Source of the DNA: Raffaelea ambrosiae
Lineage: Eukaryota; Ascomycota; Sordariomycetes; Ophiostomatales; Ophiostomataceae
Direction: 5' to 3'
Length of the DNA: 64,000 bases
Assembly (NCBI GenBank): GCA_002778195.1
Contig: PCDI01000006.1
Coordinates: 1,183,950-1,247,949, forward strand
Positions 10,668 to 21,068 of the stretch are shown piece after piece (position 1 is the first letter of the stretch; each line of letters starts with the position of its first letter). A model generated the notes under the pieces. The model searched no databases. It was not told the origin of the DNA and worked only from the letters and a program-made list of their open reading frames with translations. The position numbers and the translations under genes are program-made.

Positions 10668-11321
10668 ACCCGATTCCCCTGCTCTTCACCGGGGGAGCGT
10701 TTGGGTTTTTCTTTTGCCTTGAGCAGATCTGTAAAGGGATATGGGGCATGTCAACATGGCTATGCAGACGAGATAGACTGTGATATCGTGAAACATCAGC
10801 ACTAGAAACTACATAAACCGTTCCTTCCAATTTCCGCGATCATCACACGAACGAGGTCCCTTTCGCGAGTGTTTTGCATCTCCACCGAGAGACCCAAACT
10901 GGTTGGGTCGGGAAAACTACTTCCGCTTCGCCTCCCCAGGATTCCCATACGGGTCTAGAATTCGATGAATGAGCTGACGGACCAGTCAAATACGTGAAGA
11001 CCTTCCCCATGGGGGAGGGGGCCAGAACCACACCGACTCCAAACGAGTCCAGACCGAAACATGGACGTAAGAGGAAAATCCGGGGTTGGCCTTTCTGGGG
11101 AACGTGTTGTTGGTGCTTTCTTGTTCTTGCCTGCCCGGAACGACGCACATTTTTGTAGCCATTTTCTTTTTGCGTGTACGTGGTATGTGAAAGACCGACC
11201 CCCCGACGCGTTTCACCAAAGTGTGTATTTTCTTTTTCTTTGCATCCAGGAACACAGAGCCCAGAGCCCATCTTCCACATCGTCCCTTGTGACTGCTGAG
11301 CTGTTCTTTTCGTCGATCAAA
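10668..11321. other. spacer upstream of the sugar transporter
   Basis: This interval is the 3' end of the SDR transcript and the promoter and leader of the MFS gene. An AACG-rich region and open frames on both strands are present but nothing recognisable as a gene. Confidence 0.4.
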
Positions 11322-13243
11322 ATGCCAGTCTCTGCACCCAACAAGTCCGCGGACATGGATGGCACACAGCATGAGCACCATGAGCACCATCCCTCCCACT
11401 CCACGGTCGCCGACATACAGGAGGCCGCCCTGCGAGCGGACGCAAGCCAGATTTCCCAGTTCATTGGCGACCTGAACCGCCAGATGGCCGACCAACCAGC
11501 CGTGCGGCTGTCGCTGGTCTTCGACATCAAGTTTCGGGAGCCCAAGCACTACACGTGGGCCCTGGTCGCTTTTGCTTCCATGGGCGGCCTCTTGTCCGGT
11601 CTCGACCAGTCGTCGATCAGCGGCGCCAACCTGTTCATGCCCGACGATCTTGGCATGACCACGCGCCAGAACAGCCTCGTCAACTCGGGCATGCCGCTGG
11701 GCGCCGTGGCGGGAGCCTTGCTGCTCAGCCCGGCCAACGAGTACACCGGGCGCCGCATGTCGATCATCCTTGCCTGCGTCCTGTACACGATTGGCGGTGC
11801 ACTCGAGGCTGGCGCCACCAATTTCGGTATGATGGTGGCTGCGCGTCTGATTCTCGGCATGGGCGTCGGCCTGGAGGGTGGCACGGTACCGGTGTATGTG
11901 GCCGAGACCGTGGAGCGCCGTCTGCGCGGAAATCTCGTCTCCCTCTACCAGTTCAACATCGCCCTCGGCGAAGTCATTGGCTATTCTGTGGGTGCCATGT
12001 TTACGCACGTGAAGGGAGGCTGGCGGTACATGCTTGGTTCTTCTCTGGTGTTCTCCACCATTATGATGATTGGGTATGTTGCTTCTTTTTCTTTCATTTT
12101 TTTTTTTGAAACTATCCTCTTTTTTGAATTATCCTCTTTCTTCCATGACCTGGATGACCCGCTCACAGACTTCAGAATGCTTTTCTTGCCCGAAAGCCCG
12201 AGGTATCTGCTTCACAAGGGAAAGACACTCGAATCCTATGGCGTGTGGCGCAGCCTCCGGGGCACCGACTCCTACGAATCGAACAAGGAGTTCTTTCTCA
12301 TGAAGGCATCCGTCGAGGCGGAAGAGGAAGAGGTGCACGCCCGCGCCACGAACAAGAGATTCCCGTGGCTCGATTTTTTCACGTGAGTTCTTTCCTTTGT
12401 CCCCTCACACCGAACGGAAACGTACGTACGCGGCCCGCTGACTGTCATCAAAGGGAACCTCGCGCACGGCGATCGATCGTCTATGCGAACATGATGGTGT
12501 TCTTTGGGCAGTTTACCGGCTGCAACGCCATTCTGTACTACCTGTCTGTTCTGATGAACCAGATCGGCTTCGACAAGTACCAGAGCAACTACATGTCCCT
12601 TGTGGGCGGCGGGGCCCTGCTGTTTGGCACCATCCCGGCGGTGTTGTACATGGAGCGCTTTGGCCGTCGCTTCTGGGCCATCAGCACGCTGCCCGGGTTC
12701 TTCGTTGGACTGGTGCTGATTGGCGTCAGCTTCCTGTTCGACACGCGGACCCAGCTGGCGGCAGCCGAGGGCACGTACTTGACGGGCCTGATTCTCTACT
12801 ACTCGTTTTTCGGGTCCTACGCGTGTCTGACGTGGGTCATCCCCTCCGAGGTGTACCCGACGTACCTGCGCAGCTACGGCATGACGTCGTCGGACGTGAC
12901 GCTCTTTCTCAGCGCCTTCCTCATGACGTACAACTTCAGTGCCATGCAGGAAGCGATGACGCCGACGGGGCTGGACGTGGGCTTCTACGGGTCGTTTGCC
13001 GTCCTGGCCTGGATCTACCAGATCCTGTGCATGCCCGAGACCAAGGGCAAGACGCTGGAGGAGATCGACTTCATCTTCCGCAAGCCCACACGCGTCGTCG
13101 TGCGGGAGAACATGGCGAGCACCAAACGCACCTTGTCGAATCTGCTGCATCTCCGGTGGTCGGAGGTGGTGGGCCTGTCGTCGAGCACGGGAGACGGATC
13201 GGGCAGAACGATGGAAGAGAAGCCGGAGACGACGCCAGTTTGA
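11322..13243 (+). CDS. MFS sugar porter (hexose/polyol transporter family)
   Basis: Exons 11322-12073, 12176-12382 and 12454-13243 splice in phase to 582 residues. The hallmarks of the 12-helix sugar porter family are present: GLDQSSISGANLFMP in helix 1, NEYTGRRMSIILACVLY after helix 2, LGMGVGLEGGTVPVYVAE, RGNLVSLYQFNIALG, the PESPRYLLHKGK loop, GQFTGCNAILYY in helix 7 and PETKGKTLEEID after helix 12. The first 60 residues are a His-rich hydrophilic leader. The family imports hexoses, pentoses, polyols or quinate by proton symport at the plasma membrane. Its neighbours are a polyol-type SDR upstream and a Zn2Cys6 regulator 420 bases downstream, so it is probably the importer of this catabolic block. 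The substrate itself cannot be read from the sequence. Confidence 0.9.
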
Positions 13244-13663
13244 AGCAAGCGAGACGGGACGTACATTGGCAAACCACTCTTAGCTACGACCCGCGATGTA
13301 GATGCAAAGCAAGCACAGTGACCACGCCGATTTCATAATTTCCACGTGTCCAAGCAAGAACAGTGGCCGGCTCGAAAACGGGTAGTCTGCGAGGCCGGGG
13401 ATCCGAAAGTAGTAACTCCGGAACCCCGCATATGGTGCTCGTCGTACGTTGAAGTCTGGGGAAGGAGCGGAGGTGACAACGCTAAGACATGGCAGGTGGA
13501 GACAGCAGGACTGCGGCACCTGCGTGCAAGCCGGCCGCGGCGAAGATGGGGTGACTGGCTGCAGGCCCTGGTCGTACTAGACCCCGGGGGAAACACCAGC
13601 TCTGGGAAGCTCCAGCAGAGCCCCATCCCATGGCCCCCTTTGCACAACACCAACTGCGCAAAC

Positions 13664-16519
13664 ATGACCCAACGACCAGTCCGGACCGCGGCACGGCGGG
13701 ATGGCAGCGGCTGCGTGGTCGACCCGAGCTCGTTCCGGGTGTCGACTGTGGACGACTTTGGCGGCGCGCCGGCACCGAAGCGCAAGTCGGGGCCGTATAC
13801 CATGGCCTGTCAGATGTGCCGGACGCGCAAAGTCAAGTGTTTCGTCGGCAGCCGAGACGCCGGCGACAGAGAACGTCGAAGTCTCGATGGCCACCACGCC
13901 TCCAGACGGCCGTGCCAGCCATGCATGCAGGCCAGTTTGCCGTGTCAGTGGGAGGTAGCCGATGGCCGTAAGCGACGGAGACAGCAAGTCCCAAGCGGGG
14001 AGCAGCACCAGCAGCAGCAGCGGCGGCAAGACAGGGAAGAGCCAGACTCGCACTCCACGACCAGACAAACGGGCCCCGAAGAACGCACCAAAGAGAAAGC
14101 CAGCTCGTTTGAGACGCAGCAGCCTGGACGAGCGCGGGTCGCCTCTCCGTCTCCATCTGCGTCCTTCTATGCTGCCCACCCGGATGACGGCCGGGCGTGG
14201 GAAGAGGCCGACCCCGGGGCAGCCGCGGCAACCGACACCGGCAGCAGCACACGGCGTGCTGCCGAGTCTGCTTCCGAGTCCACAGCGGAGGAGCCGCCGC
14301 TCGCGCGGAGAGTCGTGCACATCCCCGGCCTCGCATCGATCTTCGAGGCACAGATCGACGCGACCGAATTCCACGCCGAGCCGTTCATCGCAGAGCTGTA
14401 CCCGCACGACGCCATGGAAAACGAGGGCGGGACGCCACAGGACTGGTCTGACCTGCCAGACTTTGTCATGGGACTGGGGGCGACGGAAGGGACCGGCTAC
14501 GACTACCACGTTGTCGATGACGACGACGGCTTGGATCCCAACCCGTCGCTGTCGCCCGCCGCGGTCGATGGGCCGCACCCGATACAGACGCAGGGCGGCT
14601 GCAGCGGATGCGCCCATTCCCGCCAGCGGCCCCGGCTCATACGGATTCGATACTACCGGCGCTTCGGCCCGACAGCCGTGGCCCCCGGACTTCGAAAGCT
14701 GTCCGTCGTGGTGGACCCGCGCGACGACGAGGCACATTCGGGGCTCCCCGACGCGCCATTGACCGCCGGTCTCTCTATGACCGGAGTAGGGACCCTCGAG
14801 TCGGACACGGCGGTGGAGGGCAGTGGCGCCGGCGGTGGTGGTCCGGCTGCGGCTGCCATCGGAGGCAGTCTGTGCAGTCTGTGGGACGGGTCGTCGCCCA
14901 GCGGCTCGGTGGGCTCCCACGCCAGCAGGCGGCATCTGTTTGCAAGCAGCTCGGGCGCTCCGCGCGCCGACATGCTGCCGCCCATCCTGGATGCCTTTTT
15001 CGCCCACTTTGGCGGGCACTTCCCCTTCCACCACCCCCAGATCCTGGGCGGCCATGTGCGCTCGGGCGAGGCCTCCAGCTTTCTGCTCAACGCCATCGCC
15101 GCCCTGACCCTTCGCTTCTGCCGCATGGAAGGGCCGCTGGCCGTCGTCGCCCCTCCTGGCGGACAGGGGGCCCGGCCGGACGCGCCGTGGCAACACGGGG
15201 CGCCGTTTTTGCAGCGCGCCAAGGAGCAGCTGGTGCCGCTGCTGAGCATACCGGCGCCGGAGGTGGTGGCCGGGTTGATCATCTTGGCGTGGGCCGAGTT
15301 TGGCGACAACAACGAGGCCGGGCTGTGGATGTTTGCCGGCATGGCCATTCGCATGGCCCAAGACATGGGCTTCCACCGGATGCCCGACGAGTCGACCGGT
15401 GCCGACGCCGACGTCGATGCGGAGGCGAACGCGGTGGCCGACCCGGACGCGGACCGGCCGTTCCACGACCAGGCACGGCCGAGCGTGGACGGCCAGTTCC
15501 TGCTGACCGACGAGCAGTCGGCCGTGCACCAGAAAAAGGCCCGGCTCGTCATGTTCTGGTCCGTGTTCATCCTCGACGTGTGCGTCTCGCTGGTGACCGG
15601 CCGGCCGCCCAGCATCCGCCGCCAGGAGATCGAGGTGGCGGTGCCCACGTTTGCGGACATGAAGCACGCCCAGCTGGACCGCACCGAGCCCGTCACCCTG
15701 CGCAACATGGTGTTCCCGGCCATGGCGCAGTTCATGCTGCTCTTTTCGGAGGCCGTGGAGGTGCTCAACGAGCGCGGCGGCGGCAGCGGCGGCGGCGGCG
15801 GCGACGACAGCGACAGCCGGACGGGCCGCCTCGCGCAGATCCGCGATGCCCTGCTGCAGCGCTACCGCATGCTGCCGGTGGAGCTGGCGTTCAGCATCGA
15901 CAACTACCGCGCGGCCGTGGCGGCCGGGCAGGCCGGCCTGTACCTCCTGCTGCATGTCCTCGTCTACACGTTTATGAGTTTCCCCTTTGATGGGGGATGG
16001 CAGCAGAGGCCGCATACGCAGTCGTCGTCGTCGTCGTCGTCATCTGCGCCCGGGAGCAGCCACGATCACGAGCCGGGGGACAAGATGCAAGACATGGCCC
16101 TGGTGTCCTGCCAGAAGACCGTGCAGGCGCTGATGGTCGCCCAGCTGGTCGACCCCAGCGGGTACCTGGCGACGCCGTTTCTGAACCACAGCCTGTTTGT
16201 CATGGCCACGACGATTCTCCAGCAGACCGGGTCGGCGGGCGCGCTGCTGCTAGCCGGCAGCGACTTTCGCTTCCTGGTCGGAAAGCTGAAAGAGCAGGCG
16301 CACTACTTCCCCGCCATCAACTCGGTTGTCGCGGTGCTGGAGCAGCGGATGCAGAGCCGAGCCAGGGGGGACGAGAGTGCGGAACGTGGCAGCGGCGCTT
16401 CGTGCACACCCGCGTCTGCCGACGGGACGGCGCATGGCGTGGACAACAGCGGCATGGAGCGAGTTGTGAGCGTGCACGACCCGGGCATTGTCAACCGGTA
16501 TACGATTCCTGGATCGTAG
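13664..16519 (+). CDS. Zn2Cys6 transcription factor with fungal-specific TF domain
   Basis: A single long exon from ATG 13664 encodes 951 residues; the same frame is open back to 13346, but that stretch has no upstream domain. The binuclear cluster begins at about residue 47: CQMCRTRKVKC then CQPCMQASLPC, followed by a basic RKRRRQQ linker. The gap between the third and fourth cysteines is 24 residues instead of the usual 5-12. After a long low-complexity region (Gln, Ser, acidic), the fungal-specific regulatory domain spans about residues 440-800: ILDAFFAHFGGHFPF, FLLNAIAALTLRFC, GLWMFAGMAIRMAQDMGFH, VMFWSVFILDVCVSLVTGRP. A serine run coded by (GTC)n repeats lies near the end. It is nuclear and probably a pathway-specific activator of the flanking transporter, SDR, dehydrogenase and aldolase genes; that assignment is from position only. 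Confidence 0.87.
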   Translation: MTQRPVRTAARRDGSGCVVDPSSFRVSTVDDFGGAPAPKRKSGPYTMACQMCRTRKVKCFVGSRDAGDRERRSLDGHHASRRPCQPCMQASLPCQWEVADGRKRRRQQVPSGEQHQQQQRRQDREEPDSHSTTRQTGPEERTKEKASSFETQQPGRARVASPSPSASFYAAHPDDGRAWEEADPGAAAATDTGSSTRRAAESASESTAEEPPLARRVVHIPGLASIFEAQIDATEFHAEPFIAELYPHDAMENEGGTPQDWSDLPDFVMGLGATEGTGYDYHVVDDDDGLDPNPSLSPAAVDGPHPIQTQGGCSGCAHSRQRPRLIRIRYYRRFGPTAVAPGLRKLSVVVDPRDDEAHSGLPDAPLTAGLSMTGVGTLESDTAVEGSGAGGGGPAAAAIGGSLCSLWDGSSPSGSVGSHASRRHLFASSSGAPRADMLPPILDAFFAHFGGHFPFHHPQILGGHVRSGEASSFLLNAIAALTLRFCRMEGPLAVVAPPGGQGARPDAPWQHGAPFLQRAKEQLVPLLSIPAPEVVAGLIILAWAEFGDNNEAGLWMFAGMAIRMAQDMGFHRMPDESTGADADVDAEANAVADPDADRPFHDQARPSVDGQFLLTDEQSAVHQKKARLVMFWSVFILDVCVSLVTGRPPSIRRQEIEVAVPTFADMKHAQLDRTEPVTLRNMVFPAMAQFMLLFSEAVEVLNERGGGSGGGGGDDSDSRTGRLAQIRDALLQRYRMLPVELAFSIDNYRAAVAAGQAGLYLLLHVLVYTFMSFPFDGGWQQRPHTQSSSSSSSSAPGSSHDHEPGDKMQDMALVSCQKTVQALMVAQLVDPSGYLATPFLNHSLFVMATTILQQTGSAGALLLAGSDFRFLVGKLKEQAHYFPAINSVVAVLEQRMQSRARGDESAERGSGASCTPASADGTAHGVDNSGMERVVSVHDPGIVNRYTIPGS

Positions 16520-16670
16520 CACAGAGGAGAAAAGACGATAGATACCCCCCCCAAGGAACAGAGAGAGACAAGCAATGTAAAACAACGAGTCATGACAGAG
16601 TAACGCGTGAATGGTATGGTGGTTTGACGTGTAGCAACAACATGTGTGGCCTGTTTCCACTCTCGCCATT

Positions 16671-18135
16671 TTACTGCACTCCAAACCGACCTACGTGCAG
16701 GTGGAACATCTGCAGTGCCGCTCCCGCCATGGGCATGGCGGCTCCGATGGCATTGGCCTTGGCGAGTGCGCTGGCCTGGACATGGCCACGGTTAGTATGA
16801 CGCGCCTGGCGGGCTTTCTGTGCTTTAGTGTTTTGTACTGCGCACGCACCAATCTTCGGCCCGTTTCGGCCGCACCCGGCACGTGGGCCAAGGACCACGC
16901 CGGCTTCTTCATCGCCGGCACATGCTCGACAAACTGCCGGTTGGACCCCGCCGCCTTGCTGATGATGTCGTACATGACATCGGTGTCCAGGCCGACGGCC
17001 TCGGTGAACCCCATCGCCTCCGCGGCCGCGGCGAGATGCACGCCGGCAAAGATGTCGATGATGTCCTGGACGCACACATTGGTGCCGTTGCTGCTGCTGT
17101 CGGAGCCACGACCCTCGGCCGTGCACTGGTGGATGTAGTCGTCCGGCTTGTCGCGGAGGTACAGCCGCCAGAGGGTGGAGTCGTCGTCGCTGGCCCATCC
17201 GGCCTGGATGCCGGCCAAGTACACCTGCTCGGCCGTGGCCACAAGCAGCACGGGGAACGAGACACTGCGTGACGTGTTGACAATGATGGACTACGGTAGA
17301 AAGGAGTCCCTGTCAGAAAGAGTTGCAGTCTCCCAAACTGAAGGGGGGGGGGGGTTCAGACAAGACACACCGAATCTTTCTGGCTGTTGGGGATGGCGGA
17401 AAACACCGTCTGGTCGCCCTCCAGCATGTGCGGGATGCGGTTGCCGTTGATCCAGCTGGACCCGTCGCTGTCCTGCACGGCATCCAAGACGCGGCGCGTG
17501 TTGAGGCCGGCGCGCGCCGCCAGCGCCATGGCCTCGTTGGCCAGCGCAATCTCCACCTCGGGCAGCACCTGGTGGCACATCTTGGCCCTGGACCCGAAGC
17601 CAATGCCGCCCGGGATCACGTAGAGGACGGCGCTCAGCGCGGCGAGCACGGCATGGGCCTGGGCCAGGCCGGCCGCGGTGCCGGAGCTGAAGATGGACAG
17701 CGTCCCGTTCGCGGCGCGCGGCGTGCCGCCCGACACGGGGCAGTCCAGCAGGTGCACGTCGGGGCGCCGAAACTCGTGCGCGAGACGGTCGCGGACGTCC
17801 TCGCAGTACAGCGGCGGCACGGTCGAGCTGATGATCACCGCGGCCCCGGGTCGGAGAGTCTGCGCCATGGCCGGACCACCACCACGGCCACTGGCCGGGG
17901 GGTCGAACAGTGCCGATGACACCTGGGTGGCACTGGTGACCATGAAGAGCACCACATCGGCGGCCTCGGCCACGGCGGACGGCGACTCGGCCGCCCGGCC
18001 ACCCGCTTCCACCAGCCGGGCCACAGCCGGCGGGTACACATCAAAGCCTGTGACGGAGAAGCCTTCCTTGAGCAGGTGTCGGGCCATGCCGCCGCCCATG
18101 GCACCGAGGCCGCAGATGCCGACTTCGGGGGGCAT
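16671..18135 (-). CDS. L-threonate dehydrogenase-like / 3-hydroxyisobutyrate dehydrogenase family oxidoreductase
   Basis: Exons 18135-17371, 17290-16883 and 16775-16671 splice in phase 0 throughout to 425 residues. The Rossmann motif GICGLGAMGGGMARHL is at the N-terminus, VVLFMVTSATQV follows, DCPVSGGTPRAANGTL is the substrate-binding signature, and the catalytic lysine region reads GFGSRAKMCHQVL (the usual Asn four residues on is replaced). A second all-alpha half ends in GAAMPMAGAALQMFHLH. This length, with two C-terminal helical halves, matches fungal proteins annotated as L-threonate (LtnD-like) dehydrogenases, which oxidise a four-carbon sugar acid at C2 with NAD+. It diverges from a class II aldolase across 377 bases, the typical partner in such pathways. 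The sugar-acid kinase (DUF1537) of bacterial threonate pathways is not in the window. Confidence 0.83.
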
Positions 18136-18512
18136 GTTCTGGCTGATTTTTGTAGATCGTAGGCGGTGTAGAGAGGCTGCGTCGCCAAAGAACCTCCAAT
18201 CAAGCAATTGGTGGAAGCTGACAATCCATTTGCTATCCCCAGTACGGCAAAGGAGAACGAGACCAAGAAAAGGAAACCGTACGCAGCAACTGCGGCGTGG
18301 AAGCAACCGTATTGCCCCTTTCAGAATCTCCGTCGGTGGTCATCTGACATCGTTTCGAGTCAATATGCATGCTGTGGTTGGGTACCCCAACACGAAAAGC
18401 AGGAGACAGAGACTCCCCACCCGTGCCCCTTTCACCGTTCTCTTCCGGAGACCGCTGCCACACACCGAAGACGCTTGTTTCGCCGTATCGGGAGACTGTG
18501 AGACGCGACACC
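18136..18512. promoter_or_regulatory. shared divergent promoter of dehydrogenase and aldolase
   Basis: The 377 bases between the two divergent starts must hold both promoters. I see no clear TATA box or repeated operator. The arrangement itself implies co-expression of the two enzymes. Confidence 0.45.
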
Positions 18513-19641
18513 ATGCCCACCGAACGACTCGAGAACAACAAGACCCTCCAGATCCTGCGGGCTGCCGCCCAAGGACAATATGGCGTCCTGGCCGCGATTG
18601 CGTACGTTGTTTTTCCCCCGTCCTGTCCCCCCTCCCCGTGTCCCACAGCCGACGACTTATGCCGCAGGCAGCTACAACATGGAGCACATCCTGGGCTTCG
18701 TGCGGGCAGCCGAGCGGAAGCGATCCCCGCTGATCATCCAGCTCTTCCCGTGGGCCGTCACCTTCTCCCAGGGCGTCCTCGTGCACGCGGCGGCGCAGGC
18801 CGCGCGCCAGGCCAGCGTGCCCATCGCCGTGCATCTCGACCACTGCCAGGACGCGGACCTGGTGAAGCGCGCCTGCGCGCTGCCGTTCGACTCGATCATG
18901 GCCGACATGTCCCACCACCACGGCCAGGCGGACAACCTGGTCCAGACGCAGGCGCTGGTCGCCTACTGCCACGCGCACGGCATCACGGCCGAGGCCGAGC
19001 CGGGACGCATTGAGGGCGGCGAGGACGGGATCGCCAGCACGGCCGACCTGAGCGGCCTGCTGACGACGGCCGAGGAGACACGGCAGTTTGTGGACACGGG
19101 CGTCGATTTCCTGGCGCCCGCCTTTGGCAATGTCCACGGCGAATACGGGCCGCGTGGGATTGTCCTGGAATGGGACAGGTATTTTTCTTTTTTTTCTTTT
19201 TCTCCTTTTCTCCTTTTCTCCTTTTCTCCTTTTCTGCTTTTCTCCTTTCTGTCCTTTTTTGTCCTTTTTTGTCCTTTTCATTTTCATTTTCATTTTCATT
19301 TTCATTTCATTTTTTTTTCTAAAATTCTCAAATTCGTCTTGCTTGTTCTCCCAATCTAACCCCCCAGACTGGAAGCCATCCGCAAAGTGGCCGACGCCGG
19401 AGACGTCCTGCTTGCGCTGCACGGCGTCAACCGGTTTCCCGAGGCGCTGACACGCCAGCTGATAGCCGCGGGCGTCACCAAAATCAACGTCAACCGCGAC
19501 ATCTTGGCCGACTACTACGTCCACCTCGAAAACAACGTGGGGAAGATGCCGTTTACGCAGCTGCTGGAAGAGGGTGTCGAGGTCGTGGCTTCCTCTATGG
19601 CACAAAACATGGACATTGTTCTCTCGAGTGGAAAAGCGTAA
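18513..19641 (+). CDS. class II (metal-dependent) ketose-bisphosphate-type aldolase
   Basis: Exons 18513-18601, 18672-19178 and 19368-19641 give 289 residues. The family features are in order: YGVLAAIAYNMEHILGF, the metal-ligand motif HLDHCQD, SIMADMSHHHGQADNL, AEAEPGRIEGGEDG, the second metal region PAFGNVHGEYG, LALHGVNRF and KINVNRDILADYY. The strict fructose-1,6-bisphosphate aldolase residues are partly changed (LHGVN in place of LHGGSG, NRD in place of TD), so the substrate is probably not fructose bisphosphate; a phosphorylated sugar acid or ketose is more likely. Intron 2 (19179-19367) is unusually long and contains tandem pyrimidine repeats. It is divergent from the threonate-type dehydrogenase and converges on an SDR. 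Confidence 0.87.
19179..19367 (+). repeat. tandem pyrimidine repeats inside the aldolase intron
   Basis: The 189-base intron carries about five TTTTCTCC-like units (about 19195-19255), two TTTTTTGTCC units, and about five TTTTCA units (to about 19306). The strong strand bias may simply be an over-grown polypyrimidine tract. It interrupts the frame between GIVLEWDR and LEAIRKVA. Confidence 0.7.
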
Positions 19642-19751
19642 TTCGTCCCCAATGTGCTCCTCCTAGACATGTATTTCATACATAGTTACACGCTGTGGTC
19701 GACGCAGCATTCGTCCTGCCCATCCCCTGCCATGTTGCTCTGTGCTGTGCC

Positions 19752-20546
19752 TCAAATCCAACCCCCGTCCAGGACCAGGCTCTGGTTGGTCATGCCCATG
19801 CTGTCGTCGGCGACGAGCCAGAGGGCCAGCCGGGCCACCTCGTCCGGCTGCAGAATGCGCTTCAGAGACTGGCTTGCCAGCACCAGCTGCTCGTAGGCCG
19901 GCGTGAACACGTCCCTCTTCTGCCTGTCGGTGGCAATGGCGCCGGGCATGATGCTGTTGACGCGGACGCCCTGCGGGCCAAACTCGCGCGCGAGCGTCTT
20001 GGTCAGGCCCACAATGGCCGCCTTGCTCGCAATGTACGGCACCAGGCCCACGCCCGGAATGGCCCACGTGATGCTGCCCATGTTGATGACGGATGCTGCT
20101 GCGGCTGCCGGCGCCGCGGCGGCGGCGACCAGACACGGCATCAGCGCCTGGGTCAGGAAGAAGACGTGGCGCAGGTTGACGGCCAGGCCGTCGTCCCACT
20201 GCTGGGTCGTGAGGGCCAGCGTGGGCCGCCGCGCATCGGACGCCGCGTTGTTGATGACGGCGTGGATCTGGGGGAAGGCGGCGGCAATGCGCGCGGCCGT
20301 GGGCCGCAGCGACCCGTCAATGTCGGTGACGTCGCAGCGGTAGAAGACGGGCGCGTGCGCGACGCCGCCGCGGGGCGGGGCGTGCTGCCGCACCAGGTCC
20401 GTCGCGGCGTCCTCGAGAATGTCCAGGAAGACGACGCGGGCGCCTTGCCACGCAAACGCCTCGACCATGGCTCGGCCAATCCCCGTGGCGCCCCCGGAGA
20501 TGACCACCACCCGCTCCCGGAGACTGGGGTACACGGCGAACGACAT
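19752..20546 (-). CDS. short-chain dehydrogenase/reductase
   Basis: An intronless frame of 264 residues. It has the NAD(P) motif SGGATGIGRA (about residues 17-26), CDVTD for adenine binding, VINNAAS in place of NNAG, the active site serine in NMGSITW and YIASK, and the C-terminal LVLDGGWI. An alanine-rich insertion (about residues 142-153) is probably a surface loop. It is a classical soluble dehydrogenase with unknown alcohol or sugar substrate. Its 3' end meets that of the aldolase (111-base gap), placing it in the same presumed sugar-acid catabolic group; enzymes like this often oxidise the sugar or lactone upstream of the dehydratase or dehydrogenase step. The substrate is unassigned. Confidence 0.85.
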   Translation of the reverse strand: MSFAVYPSLRERVVVISGGATGIGRAMVEAFAWQGARVVFLDILEDAATDLVRQHAPPRGGVAHAPVFYRCDVTDIDGSLRPTAARIAAAFPQIHAVINNAASDARRPTLALTTQQWDDGLAVNLRHVFFLTQALMPCLVAAAAAPAAAAASVINMGSITWAIPGVGLVPYIASKAAIVGLTKTLAREFGPQGVRVNSIMPGAIATDRQKRDVFTPAYEQLVLASQSLKRILQPDEVARLALWLVADDSMGMTNQSLVLDGGWI

Positions 20547-21068
20547 GGCAGCTGTGGCTATCTCAGATGTGGTCTCTTATTCTGGGGATAGCCCGCGGTG
20601 CACATGCGTCTCAAGCTTGGAGAAATCGATCCCCACGTTGTTGCGTATAGTTGGGTCCTGGATAGCATTGTGAAGACATGTGGCAGAACCTGACTAAGGA
20701 CAAGTGATCCGGAGGTACGAAAACGGCAACCACCCCGAATTGGAGCCATGGTACGGCTTTCCCCAAGCGGTGGCGATCCGCACACAAAACGTTGTTCTTC
20801 CCTCCACGCGCTAAACCGGTTCTTGCCACCCCATACCGCACCCGTGGTTTGCTGGATGTTCCGCCAACCCCGTCGTCCATTTCCGTTGTAAGTCCGGATT
20901 GTCCTTCCTGGGGGTATGGGTATACAGCGTTCTAGAGAAAAGAGCCTTTCTAGTCTGGCCTACAAAGGCAGATCCTCCCATGGTGTAGAAAAATTCTAAT
21001 AAGCACATAAAAATCAACTTGAAAACTACGTACACAGTTTCGCTCAACACATTACTTCCTGGCGCGTG
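20547..21068. other. spacer; no gene recognised
   Basis: This interval runs from the SDR start to the stop of the next minus-strand gene. Only chance open frames are present. Confidence 0.4.

Noticed and set aside
13577..16015. 812-codon minus-strand open frame across the Zn2Cys6 gene
   Set aside because: Shadow of the high-GC third positions in the real gene; Arg/Gly/His-rich without motifs.
18340..19605. 421-codon minus-strand open frame over the aldolase, with Lys-rich repeats
   Set aside because: It reads the intron's pyrimidine repeat backwards as poly-Lys/Glu; the aldolase on the other strand is complete.
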